Assembly (NCBI GenBank): GCA_036674765.1
Contig: JARVKI010000079.1
Coordinates: 124,001-188,000 of the forward strand
Source of the DNA: Seiridium cupressi
Lineage: Eukaryota; Ascomycota; Sordariomycetes; Amphisphaeriales; Sporocadaceae
Reading direction: 5' to 3'
Length of the DNA: 64,000 bases
The notes below the pieces were generated by a model. That model was given only the letters and a program-made list of their open reading frames with translations. It did not search any database and was not told the origin of the DNA. This document shows, in pieces, positions 23,125-34,096 of the stretch. The stretch's first letter is position 1. Every line of letters begins with the position of its first letter. Made by a program: the position numbers and the translations under genes.

Positions 23125-23810
23125 CACCGTTGATGCGTTGCCCGGGCGGTCAAAGAATTCTGCCAGGCGGTGATGGGTCTGTTTGCAGCAGAGTGACTGC
23201 CTGTTGTAAGTTGCCCAGGTGAATTGGAAGTGGGTCTTTGGCCGTTTGACCGGCAGAAAGAAGAGCTTTGGTAGGTCAATCAATAATCTGCCAGAGCTCA
23301 GAGCATCCCGAGATGGGGGAGGAGCGATGTTCGAGCTTTTAACAGAATAATACTGGATTCAGCGGGGATGCCAGAGCCGGACAGAGGTAGATGAGCCAAG
23401 GACTGATGCTACTTCCATTATATCCAGTCCTATGCTGGTGTGGAAAGTATTGACAGTGATGTTTGATGCCAAATGCCTTTTGATTCATTTGTATTGTAAA
23501 TCAATTTAAATGCCTTGACTGCATCTCGGCTGGGTCTGGTTGACGGTGCTGCACATTCCAATATCTGATACACACGTTAGGTAAGCTGCCAAGGCCGGGC
23601 AAGCGACATGGGGTCTAGTGTAACAGTGGACTCAACCCCGCTGAGATCGCTCCAGGGCTGAGCACGGGGCTTGCGTGGTACCTTCGTACTGATCAACAAC
23701 GTCATCCTGAGCCGTTGCCATGGGTCCAAGCTTCAATTACGGTGAATTGCATCACTTGTCTAACGTGTAAGTGACTGCCTATCTCAGCATCATCACACTG
23801 ATCCAGCACA

Positions 23811-23837
23811 ATGCATCGTCCCCAACACAACAACTGA
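23811..23837 (+). other. possible uORF upstream of the HAM1-like gene
   Basis: ATG at 23811 opens an eight-codon frame (MHRPQHNN) that stops 20 nt before the main start at 23858. It is likely to lie within the leader because it is so close to the coding sequence. Confidence 0.4.
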
Positions 23838-23857
23838 GCTTCTACATCTCGGTCACG

Positions 23858-26086
23858 ATGTTGTCGTCCTGTTTCGGCTGGGGCAAGGCCCGCGACGCGG
23901 ACCAAGAGCCACTCTTGCCTCAATATGAGCAGGACACTCACCTGCAGCGCGAGCTGTACCGCAAGCTCCACAGCTACCAGATGCTGCGCGCTCTGAGCAA
24001 GGGATACATGCCCACCACCGAGCAGACCATCATCAACCTGCGGACCCTGTTGGCGGCTGATGTCCTCAATCCAGATAACCCAGATCTGTCAGACAGTGGG
24101 CGACGCTTGGCCCGTCTCACCAAGCAGTGGCTGCACCAGTTCATCACCCTCTTGAAGAACAAGAACGACAAGGATCAGCTCCAGGATCTTATCTGGTTTC
24201 TGTCCAAGAGCAGAATCTCCGTCGACGTCGAGGACATAGCTCATCAAGCACAGAAGTCAAGGGCCACAGCTGATGCCACTGCCGCCTACAAGAGCTTGCA
24301 GACGGTTGGATCCCTGCTGTTCACTAATTCGGATTTCCGTGTCTTCCTCGGCGACCTGAACACTGTCGGACGTGAGATCTTCAAGGACTCGGCCTTTGCT
24401 CTGAGCCATGCTGCCGAGGAGGCTGGAAAGCGGATTGAGCCGTCTTCGGAGGAGCAGCAGGCTGTGGCCCATCCCAATGGTAGCTCCAACGGCAAGGCAC
24501 CCTCAAACGAAGAACTCGGGAAAGAAGCCCAGGATGTCAGCAAGATCCTCGCCCAGGAAAGCGCCGAGGTCGCGAGTGCCACATTCGACAGTGCCAAGGA
24601 CAAGCTCTCAGGGGATGAAGGACATACCCTTCTCAAACGCCTGCAACAGGTGGTACTCAATCTCCGCAAGCGAAAAGACTACTCTGAATCAGTCTCCGTA
24701 CTTGCTTTGCTCATCAAGAGGTACGCCATGGTCTACTCACGTGCTGCAGAGGAGATTGCAGACGTAGCCCAGCAGGATGTCTATGAGAACCGTGAGACAG
24801 ACAAAGCTCTCGAGAACATCTGGGAATTTGTCAACAGCTTTGGCGATAAGAAGGAGTGGGAGAAATGTGAGACTCTCTTCAAAAAGGTGCTGGCCCATAA
24901 GGATAAGGACCCAGAGTTCGAGAATTTCATGCAGGATATTGGTAACAGCCTACAAAGACTTCTCACTGATCCCGACTTTTTCAACAACGCCGATGACAAA
25001 TTACGCGAGCTTAGGGAGAAGAGCAAGAAGGTTGGCACCGAGAGTACTCTCCGACAAGACGTTGATGAACTGCTCCAGCAGCTGGCCATCACTTTTCAGA
25101 GTGTTCTCAGGGATGAAGACGTCCATAATCTGATCACAACGACCATGCGAATCTTTGGTGTTCTCTCCCCGGCTCGCGCTACTACCAATTCTGATCTGGT
25201 TCAGGATGCACTAAATGTCTTCATTCCACTCGCAATCAGCGCAGTTCAATACCTTCCCATCCCACGCATCGAAGTCAGCACGCCTGTTATCGATCTGTTG
25301 CTGGAGAATCTTATTGTTGAACCCGGCATGACCGTCAACCATACCTCGTTCTTGCCTTATCGCTTAAAGGTCGAGACATACAACGACCTTGAGATTCGCA
25401 AGGCACGTTTCCGCACCACCACATCCTCCAAGAACCTAGTCCTTATCAAGATTGATGGACTATCTGCTCGAGCGGATGAGATCGGCTTCTGGCTTCGTGC
25501 GCACAGTGGTCTTTTCCGCTTAGCCGATGAAGGAATCGCTAGTTTCGCCCTAGATGAACGCGGCATTGATATCCACCTCGAAGTTGAGATCTGTCGCGAG
25601 CAGTTAGAGCAGATCCTGACTCTCCGTGCAGTGAGAGTCAGAGTACATAAGCTCGACTACAAGCTGCGCAAGAGCAGATTCTCTTGGCTTGGCTGGCTCT
25701 TCAGGCCCTTGTTGCGTCCCATACTGAAGACGACTATGGAGATCCAAATGGCTTCCGCGATTGCAGGCCTTCTTCACGCTGGTAATCGCGAGATTTTGTA
25801 CGCACGGGAACGTCTCCGCGCTACTAGGATCGCCGACCCCCAAGATCTTTGGACGTTTGTCAGGGCCATTGCAGCGCGTCTTGTTCCTGCCGAAGATCCC
25901 GACTTGTACACCAGAGTTGGCGTCGCACAACCCGGTGAGGGTGTGTTCAAGGGAGTCTACGCTCCTGGCAGTATTGTCAAGATTTGGAACGAGGAGGCAA
26001 TGAGAGCTGGCGATAGGGTAGAGGAGTATGAAGCAGGTGGCTGGAGGAACGAGGTGTTCGATACTCATGTCCAGAACATGATGTGA
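23858..26086 (+). CDS. HAM1-like protein (HAM1 N- and C-terminal domains)
   Basis: This single-exon gene encodes 742 residues. The start is at MLSSCFGWGKARDADQEPLL, which I recall as the conserved opening of this fungal family. Cys5 near the N-terminus might be lipidated. The long helical N-terminal domain includes LHSYQMLRALSKGYMPTTEQ and LRTLLAADVLNPDNPDLS. The C-terminal domain spans about residues 490-690, with LPYRLKVETYNDLEIRKARF, VLIKIDGLSARADEIGFWLR and a WLGWLFRPLLRP segment. A variable Ser/Glu-rich linker lies around residues 190-225. HAM1-type proteins are long helical proteins of ascomycetes with a BPI/LBP-like lipid-binding appearance in the C-terminal part. The molecular role is not settled, and lipid binding is my inference. 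Confidence 0.82.
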   Translation: MLSSCFGWGKARDADQEPLLPQYEQDTHLQRELYRKLHSYQMLRALSKGYMPTTEQTIINLRTLLAADVLNPDNPDLSDSGRRLARLTKQWLHQFITLLKNKNDKDQLQDLIWFLSKSRISVDVEDIAHQAQKSRATADATAAYKSLQTVGSLLFTNSDFRVFLGDLNTVGREIFKDSAFALSHAAEEAGKRIEPSSEEQQAVAHPNGSSNGKAPSNEELGKEAQDVSKILAQESAEVASATFDSAKDKLSGDEGHTLLKRLQQVVLNLRKRKDYSESVSVLALLIKRYAMVYSRAAEEIADVAQQDVYENRETDKALENIWEFVNSFGDKKEWEKCETLFKKVLAHKDKDPEFENFMQDIGNSLQRLLTDPDFFNNADDKLRELREKSKKVGTESTLRQDVDELLQQLAITFQSVLRDEDVHNLITTTMRIFGVLSPARATTNSDLVQDALNVFIPLAISAVQYLPIPRIEVSTPVIDLLLENLIVEPGMTVNHTSFLPYRLKVETYNDLEIRKARFRTTTSSKNLVLIKIDGLSARADEIGFWLRAHSGLFRLADEGIASFALDERGIDIHLEVEICREQLEQILTLRAVRVRVHKLDYKLRKSRFSWLGWLFRPLLRPILKTTMEIQMASAIAGLLHAGNREILYARERLRATRIADPQDLWTFVRAIAARLVPAEDPDLYTRVGVAQPGEGVFKGVYAPGSIVKIWNEEAMRAGDRVEEYEAGGWRNEVFDTHVQNMM

Positions 26087-26487
26087 TGACCGGCCAACTG
26101 TACTTCTCCGTATGTCTAAGCAGCCTAGCATATTTCAAATTCGCAAAGGAATGGGTCTTGTGGTATCGTTTATCTAGTATCTGGCGGTGGCGTTACTGTG
26201 GACCTTCTGGGAAATGAATATTTGTACACAAAGGGACGACGAAATTGAAAGTAATTGCAGATTGGTATTAAATGCTATGCAGCACAATTGACTCTTTCAT
26301 AGGATCACTTGTGATGAATTACAGCTCGCTCATCTATCTCATTGCTCGAGTGTCCCTATTATCATGCAGCTCATCCTGATTTCATCCCTATTGATCTAGT
26401 CATTGCAAGAAGAATCGAACAATAACGCTCAGACTTGTCGCAGACCCCTGCGCATAGTTTGCAGGTCATTGCACCTTCCTTCCCCGT
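26087..26487. other. convergent intergenic region
   Basis: This 400-bp stretch between the 3' ends of the HAM1-like gene (plus) and the 2EXR gene (minus) contains no recognisable gene. Confidence 0.6.
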
Positions 26488-27617
26488 TTACTGGGTTTCC
26501 TCGTTCAAATCCGCTGCCTCCTCCGAATCTACCCCGTCCTCCAAACCCACCACCTCGGCATCCGAATCCGCGATCGAGTCGTCTGACTCAGAGCTCGAAC
26601 CGGGGCCATCTTCACAGTCAGTATCAGGCTCAAACTCACCACCACCAGTATAACGGACTGGTGGGTAGTCGCAAGTTGCGAGGTACGGGCTTATCCCCTC
26701 GTGAACTTTCTCTGGAGACAAGGATGCAAACCCATTTAACAAATCAGGCTCCTCGTAAAACACGGACAAGAACAACAGTTGACAAAGCCAGACGTTTGGA
26801 CATTGTGCCCGGATGGACAAGCGATCTATGAAGTCTTCATGAGTGTAAAGTCTGTAGCTGCATGCCCAGCAGCAAGGTGGCTCCGTCGAGGGGTCATCCA
26901 GGGGGGGGGTCTCTTCTATATCATAAATGCGCTCGACATGAGCACGCTGTGCTTCTGTAAGGCGAGTGGTGACATAGGTGTGGGGGACATTGAAAGGGTA
27001 TGTCTTTTTGAGCGACCATTTATGAATCATATAATCCACGTAGTCCTTTTCAGCTCCGGCTATTAAAGGCGGAATTTTTAGGAATTCATCCTGCAAAGAA
27101 AACAGAGAATCGACGTTAAGCACCAATGTGTCGTACTTGAAGTTCAGATACAAAACGCCTTTGGCATCACCATAATTAGTTTTGGCTGTCCGGGTGCAAG
27201 CTGAAATCAATTCGGTCAACTTGGTCACCGCTGCGATGGGCATCAAAAACAGTGATTGATTGACTTACCATGGACATCTAGACGTAGGTTGTAGAACTTT
27301 TGGGCCGCTTCGCGACTCTCCTTGTTGACCAGCAAGAGGGGCGAGACAAGTTGCTTACTCGGCATAAGTCCACCGCCGTAGGTGTCTTGCAAGACAATAC
27401 GTTTGGCAGATTCCTTGGACAGTGCACACTCCCAGGTGATCAGTCGAAATTCGATAGGGAGTTTTGAGAAGGGACGGAAGGTGGTCGCGGGGATGGTCTG
27501 CGGCTGACGGTCGGCAGCCTTGGTCTGGTCTCTTGTGGTATCATCGATGGCCGCCGGTTGTTTGGTTCCGGTGGTTTTCTTGCAGGCGCCGGCTCCCTTC
27601 TTCTTGCATCTGGCCAT
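26488..27617 (-). CDS. 2EXR-domain protein, function unknown
   Basis: Two exons, 27269-27617 and 26488-27200, give 353 residues. The start is MARCKKKGAGACKKT; the longer frame upstream has no ATG. After a basic N-terminus, FRPFSKLPIEFRLITWECAL (about 65-85) is the 2EXR motif, an F-box-like segment found in large numbers in Pezizomycotina. VSPLLLVNKESREAAQKFYN and GVLYLNFKYDTLVLN complete the domain. The intron (27201-27268, 68 nt, GTAAGT...TTTCAG) separates LDVH from ACTRTAKTNYG. An earlier acceptor would make an intron of only 38 nt and was rejected. The tail is acidic and Ser-rich (DTDCEDGPGSSSESDDS). Proteins of this type are often lineage-specific and unstudied. Confidence 0.8.
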
Positions 27618-28619
27618 AGTGAATGTGGTTGCAAACTCAACTCTAGGCTCAGCGGGGGTGTCGAAAGCAGAGCTGCAGGTGGGTGTGGTCAAGAAAGAAA
27701 AACGAGATGGCAAGCTTTGTGGGCTCGCAAATCAGTGATGGGGGAATCTTTTGGCTTGAATATCGATGGGCTAGGCAACCGGCGCTTTTATTTTTATTTT
27801 TTAAGCAGAACCAAAAGGTTATTTGTACCTTCTGTTTGCAAGTGTTGCTGAGCGAAAACCGTATTCATCACTTGGGAAGGCACGCTCAACTATTGAAAAA
27901 GACTAACGCGTTGGCAGCATGCCACGCGTCCAAGAGTGGCAGACACAGAATTCATAGTCCAGAATGAAGATGGAATAAGAAGATGTAATGGCATAACCAA
28001 GTCCCTTAATCCGAAGAATTTCTCATTCACTTGCTCGTGTCTTCTAGTGTCAGATGAGGTGAGACGCGCACTTGTTCAAGCAAGAATCGCCTATCATATA
28101 ATGATTCACACCTTTGGTCTTTAGGCCACAAAATTGAGCCTACTTTCCTTTCAGGGATATCTTGCAGCCACTCAGTCAACTCGGAGGCCGTCGGGCTGCT
28201 TGAAAGTATTGCGATTTGTTCCGTTGAGCAAAAGTCTTAGAGGCGCACTATGTGGCTTCAACTAGTCTTAACCGTCTGAAATTCACTACATAGCTGCAAT
28301 AATCTTTACCGTGGATGGTAGTCAAGACCACAATAGCAGATGCGACCAAACATGTTGAATTACAGCTATACTGATGAGACGCACTGACAACCAAGAAGAC
28401 TGATTTCATGAACAATATGTGATTAATTTGCTTACTAGACTATCTAGCAAGGAATCTCGCTTCTTCGTCACCATCCCGCGGACTTACCGCTGCCAGAATA
28501 TGGTCGATGCAGCCTAGATCCTTGTTGCTTGCAAACCAGCGGAATATTACGATGTTTCCCTGTGAGCGCGCTGCAGGGCTCCCCTAGTATCTTGTTTCTC
28601 AGCTTGTGCCGTCTTGGCA

Positions 28620-28650
<31 letters not shown>

Positions 28651-28985
28651 GGCGGGAAATAAATAACGTCTTAAAAACCCAAAGATCGTTGCGTCCAAGA
28701 AAAATGTAACAATATTAAAAAAATATGTCAAATAATTTACAATAGGGGGTATCAATGCGCACCAGTGTTACCAACGCCTTTCCACCTCTTCTCATGAAAA
28801 TGCTTCAAATGCAGATACCAATCTTGTGCGGAATGGGTATAGGAAGCCTGGACGGGTCACGTCGACTCAGAGCGAGTCGAAAAGACAACAAGCTTCCGAA
28901 GAAGCCCGCTCATATACTACAAGGCGGCGGGAATGTGCAATTGCCGCCATTTGCTGCTGCGTTAGTCAAGGGGCCCCTTGTGTGC
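27618..28985. other. intergenic, AT-rich
   Basis: This 1.37-kb gap lies between two minus-strand genes and is visibly more AT-rich than its neighbours. It contains a run of 29 T (28622-28650). No gene is supported; a minus-strand frame encoding a polylysine run merely reads through the homopolymer. Confidence 0.5.
28622..28650. repeat. T29 homopolymer
   Basis: An uninterrupted run of 29 T on the plus strand (A29 on minus) is flanked by unrelated sequence. It could be a simple mononucleotide repeat or the poly(A) remnant of a retroposed copy oriented on the minus strand. I see no flanking direct repeat to support retroposition. Confidence 0.9.
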
Positions 28986-31900
28986 CTAGATGACGACATC
29001 ATTAAGGGCCAACACTTTGCTCCTGTCTCCTAAAAAGTCGGCCCGGTATTGAACAAGAGCCTTCGTGATACTATCGAAGTCCTTGATCTTGTTGACCTTG
29101 AGATTTTGGAGAACCTTCTTGAGTCCATCGATGAAACGTTCTTTCTGCTCGCCCGTATACGTATCTGTCGAGCCAAGCTCTGCAATAATGGCAGGTTCTA
29201 AGGGTACAAGCGCCAATGGTCAGCTTTTCAAAAAGGGGAAGAACGAATCGGTCACGGATAAGACAATTACGCAGGCGAAGACCGGTACTCACCTGACAGC
29301 GTCATCTTGTCGAAATGCTGGAAATCACAACTAGACCCGTTGGGGCACTGGTCATCATCGAGCAAATAGGGGCAGATAGGGCGTGATGCGTCTATCTTGG
29401 AGCTGTAAGTCATGGACTTCAGACCACCAGCAACATTCTCTTTAAACTGAGGATGGAACTTGTAAGCATGGAAGTATCTTAGAGGACTCTCATAAGAGAG
29501 GAGAGCTTGCGCAGACAAGGTGTGCTGGGGTCTAGCCTGTAGAGTTGTCAGTAAGCGTGGCTCCTGTGTAGAGCGGAGTTGTACTTCGCCAGTCGCGGTG
29601 TCTGGTGCTGGGTGGGTATGACGCTCGGACATCTGGGCTGGATTTGGCTCGTACGGTTCCTCATCAGGGACCTGCTCATAGTTGAGTAAGGCTCTCCTAG
29701 ATTGGGGAACTACTTTTACCTCTCCATCCTCCCCCGTGGCAACGTGGGTTTGGTCAGCGTCGGATATTTGCAGTGGAACAGGTTCATAGCCGCCTTCATC
29801 TTCTGCATCAGAAATCTGCATGGGAACATCGGCGTCGATAGGTGGTTGGTCACCAGGACTAGGACCAGAAGATTCCATAGCAGGTTCAGTGCTCGGACTA
29901 GTACTTTCTTGGTTGATGCCATGGGGTGCTTGGACAGATTCTGGGACAGGAGCTTCAATTTGGGGGTCGTCGCGCTCAGTGAGAGGGGCGGCCAGAGAGT
30001 CTCTTTGGTCGACAGCATCGGGGGGAGCGGTAACGATAGTGTTAGAGACCCCACTTTCACTGGACGAGTCCGAATCAATATCCATGTTTGTGTTATCGGG
30101 CGAAAGTTCTGGAGATGGTTCGAGCACTGTTCCTTGCTCAGGAGCAGCAGCAGGAGAAGCTACCCCAGTCGACTCAAGCTGTGCGGCAATCGCGTCGGTA
30201 ACAGCGTCATTTCCCTGAGCTGGACTGTCGGCAACTAACACATAATTGTCAGTACTGTGGCAAAAGGGCCATGCATTGTACATACCACGGGAGCCAGGCT
30301 CATTCTGACTGTTCGTATCGAAGGATCCCGGTGTAACAACATCCAAAGTCTCCATCTCTACTGCCAATTTCCGCCGCTCATCCAGCGTAGCCTGTACCTC
30401 GAGTTCGAGCTGCGCAGCTTCCGCTTGAAGCCGTTGCAGCCTTTCCTGCTTTTCGCCAAGGGCAGCATCGAGGACAGGGAGATGGTAGCTTGCGATTCTA
30501 TCGCGTCTCTCGCTCTTCGAAGTTCGAGGTACATCAGACAATTTGGGAAGCCTTGCGGACTCTAGTGGCCCTGGTGTGTGAGCAGGCGATTGAGTCAGGG
30601 GCGTGGGCACACCGTTAGATTTCTTGGCCGTTGCCTTCTTTGCTTCTGCCTCGGCTATCTTTCTCCTGGCTTCCTGAATCTGTTGAGTTAGGAGGTCAAG
30701 TTTCTGTCCATGCCCAGCAGGTGGCCCTGCCCCTGGAGTGGCCGAAGTGGATTTATGGCCACGCCAGTTCCGGGAATGGGACAAGGGAGGGAAGGCAGCG
30801 AGAGAGTTCGTCCGAGGTAATGTATCCTGAATGGCACTAGAAGGTGGCTCTGTGGGTGAACCAAGATCCATTTCCACATCCTCATCATCGCTGACGTCTA
30901 TGATCAGGGTCTCTTGTGTTCGAGTGCGCTTGAGAGCAGTGCCACTGGGGGGGTATCCATCAAAGTCTGAGGCGATCGGTCTCTTCATATTCCGGATCTT
31001 AGGCGTCGAATGAGGCGAAGACGAGACCGAGAGTCCTAGAGGACCTCCCGGTGTAGACGAGGAGTCCAGTTCGCCAGTGGAAGAGCGTACACCGGCTTGC
31101 TGTGTGACGACTATCGAATCGTCGGTGGTGTTGGTCTGCTCTTTGCTGCTGTCCGCAGCTGGAGCAGCTGCACCTTCGACCGACTCGGATTTCTTTTCTT
31201 GCTGCTTCTTAAGCGCAGCCAATTTTTCCAATATCTTCTGATTATTCTGAGCCCTTAATTTGACTTTAGCAGGGTCTGAGGACTCTGGCGCAGTTGATAT
31301 GGCAGATACGGGAGTTGGTACCGGTGCAGCTGTAGGTGCAACTGTGGAAACAGGCTTGACGGCGTTCCTTTTGCTCTTTTCGGCAAGCATACGGGCAATC
31401 TTGTCTTTACGCTCTTCCTGTGCAGATTTTTTGTGTTCCATTTTTGCGTTGCTGTCACTGGGTGGGTTGTCTGAAAGGGGCTTCGGAGGGGTTGAAGAGA
31501 TGGGAGCTGGTGAGGTGAGTTTTGGTGATAGGTGGGTTTGAGGCTGTTCTTTCGCCTGGGTTGCCGCTAAGGTATGATTCTGTGAGGAGCCAGGAGGTTT
31601 TGGCACTTCCAGGCCTAATTCAGTAAATAGGGATTTGACTACTTGTGGATCGAGACCTTCGTCCAGGTAGTTCTGATACCGCACCTTCAACGGCCACAAT
31701 CCTAGTATAGCTTCTTGGGCCTTCTTTTTTGCTTCCGACACGGACTTGTATGGTAGCTTGGTTGTGCTTGCAGTTTGGATGGAATTGAAAGTTGTTGTTG
31801 GTGGACCGGGTTGGTTTTTGGTGGGAGATGCATGTCCGTTTGGCAAATCTGCCCGATCGGTTGCCTGCTTGGAACCAATGCCATGCGATACAAACGCTGG

Positions 31901-32776
31901 CACAGATTGTGTTTTCTGCGCAGAGTCTGATTTCTAGTCAGAAAATCCGAACAAAAAGACGTGTAAAGTACAGCGAAGCACACAGGACTTACCTTTGGTC
32001 CGAGAATTAACCATGTCTGGCATGGAGCCGACCGGTCGTGCTTCCTTGGGAGAAAGTTGCGGCGAATATGATCCGGATTTGTCCCTGGGTTGATATACTG
32101 GTTCATACTCGCCCGGCTCGTAGTCATCGTCCTCGTCAGCAGCAGGTTGAGAGGCTGAAGTACTATCGATCACCATCTCTTCCCGGGTTGACCCAGTGTC
32201 GTATATGGAGGAGCCATCTGCATCACCGGTACTCCCTGCAAGATCTTGGTTGGCTCCAGAGGACACAGTTTGGTGCTTCAACCCGACCTCCAATGCGCCA
32301 CCCGCACCTCTAGGCTCGTAGAGATCTTCAAACTCGCCGTCGCTTAACTCCCCTTCCTCTGAAACCTCATTCGACTGAGCAGGGACCGGGGGCGCAGGAA
32401 CAGGTCGGGCGTCAAGATTGTAGCCCCGTTCTAGCGTCCTGATGTCTTGCTTAGGGGGCATCGCAGGTATAGCGGGACTTGGGAATCCTCCAGGTAAGGG
32501 TTTTGCCTGAGAAGGGGCGGGCTCAGTTCGATATGGAGTTGGAGGCAGAGGAGTAGCGGGTGTAGAGCTCATGCCTAATCCGGGTATTCTGTTCGCATTG
32601 TACTCAAAGGATCCGTTGATGGCGGCGTAATTGCCAGCGACAGTGGTCGGACTTGGCCCTTGCGGAGTTGCGTAGAAAGAAGCAGCGGGTTGGATATGCG
32701 GTGTAGTCGCATATGGATATGAGTGTTGGGGTGCTTGGCCCAGGTATTGGGCATAGTCGTACGGTGGTTGAGACAT
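28986..32776 (-). CDS. red1: Red1/ZFC3H1-like zinc-finger protein
   Basis: Four exons, 31993-32776, 30286-31926, 29293-30234 and 28986-29197, give 1,192 residues. The N-terminus is Pro/Tyr-rich and disordered with acidic patches (VSEEGELSDGEFEDLYEP). There are coiled segments (QEERKDKIARMLAEKSKR; LPVLDAALGEKQERLQRL). A CCCH finger near residue 1,100 reads RPICPYLLDDDQC then SSCDFQH (C-x8-C-x5-C-x3-H), followed by a helical C-terminus (QKERFIDGLKKVLQNLK). This is the putative zinc-finger domain of fungal Red1/ZFC3H1 proteins. In fission yeast Red1 is the scaffold of MTREC, which sends meiotic and cryptic RNAs to the nuclear exosome. Introns: 31927-31992 (66 nt), 30235-30285 (51 nt, stop-free and frame-preserving) and 29198-29292 (95 nt). 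All junctions agree in phase. Confidence 0.82.
30235..30285 (-). other. 51-nt stop-free, frame-preserving intron in the Red1-like gene
   Basis: Donor GTATGT, branch ACTGAC and acceptor GTTAG are good matches to fungal introns, and removal joins NEPGSR to VADSPAQGN. Retention adds 17 residues without a stop. Confidence 0.75.
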
Positions 32777-34096
32777 ATTTAGAGCTGTTGGTACGGATAG
32801 ACTCGAACCGAGAAAGAGCGAGTTTGTGTACGACTTTAAACAATAGTACGAACTTATCTGGGTATGGCCACTAACATGGTGGTCACAGCAGGACCGAGAA
32901 CGAAGAATTGTTTTCTTTGTCGCGGGCTGGTCAAAGAGGCTAAGGACCTGTACAATATAATAGGGGTTGATCCTTTGGTAGGTTCAAAATCATTGCAGCA
33001 CCTAGGGGGGCGCGTTGGTCTGCGAAGCCGTGAAATGCGACGTCGTGGACCCGGCTGCAAGGGATAGGCAAGCAAACAATTTCAGGACCGAACGGAGAGC
33101 TTCTCGAGCGATCAAGAGCTCCGGGCGCGCACAACTTTTGCGAAAAGGTAGAAGCCCCAATAATAACTCGGTGGTCCAAATCGTAGAATCGCTATCAGGG
33201 ATGGATGTATTCGCGCGGAAGTCGTGCGCGATGGGAGGGCTTATGATCACAGTCTTCGGATCATGGAATTGATCGAAAATGATCGGCATTTCAACAGTGG
33301 TCGCGACTCACCCCAAGCCCAAACGCAAAGCGAGCGGAGCGCAACAAAATAAATCCGCTATCTCGCGTATCTCTGGGTAGGCGCGGGAACTACCAGGTAC
33401 AAGTGCTTGTGAGTTTATGCAGTGGCCAAAAAGGTTCTCTTATATCAACATTAACACAACTTAGGTACGGAGTCTAGTAATACCATGTAGACACACTTGG
33501 CAGAAAAAATATTGCAAACCAAATTTTCGAACGTGCTCATTGACCAAGAACATCCCTAAATCAGAAGAAGAACCTGTATGAACTTTCATCAAGATGGGTA
33601 CAATTTCGGACGCGACGCCAGGTGCTGTGCTTACCGCCACTTGCTAACCTTACGGAGTTCCTGGGGCCTTGATCACCTAGCCGCACCAAGCTAACCACTT
33701 TAGCCGTGGAGGCGGCGCTAAATGCGAGCTCTTGGAGCTCACCCACTACCCGATCGTCATGTCTGGCCCGTGCGTTTGCCCAATGTTTACAGCAACCGCA
33801 AGTAAACAAATCGAAGGAAAGCCGCAACTATTGACGGCACATGTCCCAGATGAGAGCACGACTAAGACATTTCCCTTGCACACGACAACGATATCCGACG
33901 ACGACCATGATGACGACTGCTCAGGGTTCCTGAAGCATCTTTCTTTTGGGGAAATAGGTTATTTCATTTTCATGGCATCGCACCGCAATACCTACAACTT
34001 CGTGTCTGATTCTTGACACCGGTTACCATCCGAACGAGTTGGGCCAGATCGGCTGGCTCACGCTTGCTGAACATAATCACATCTACATAATACACC
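32777..34096. promoter_or_regulatory. divergent promoter region, Red1-like / myosin II
   Basis: This 1.3-kb region separates the divergent starts of the two largest conserved genes in the window. Frames on both strands (for example 33002-33289 minus, 33732-34016 plus) show no recognisable features. Confidence 0.5.

Larger units (their letters stand above)
21822..23857. other. large intergenic region with one candidate small gene and a uORF
   Basis: This 2-kb gap separates two conserved plus-strand genes. On the minus strand it contains a 93-residue frame with a good signal peptide (22575-22856). A TATAAAA sequence lies on the same strand at 23118-23124, followed by a pyrimidine-rich stretch. 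Nothing else is recognised. Confidence 0.45.

Noticed and set aside
28468..28755. A 95-codon minus-strand frame with a hydrophobic start and a polylysine run
   Set aside because: The lysines are simply the T29 tract read on the minus strand, and the rest has no recognisable features.
33732..34016. A 94-codon plus-strand frame just before the myosin start
   Set aside because: It has no ATG at its 5' end and no homology I can see, and it lies in the probable myosin leader.
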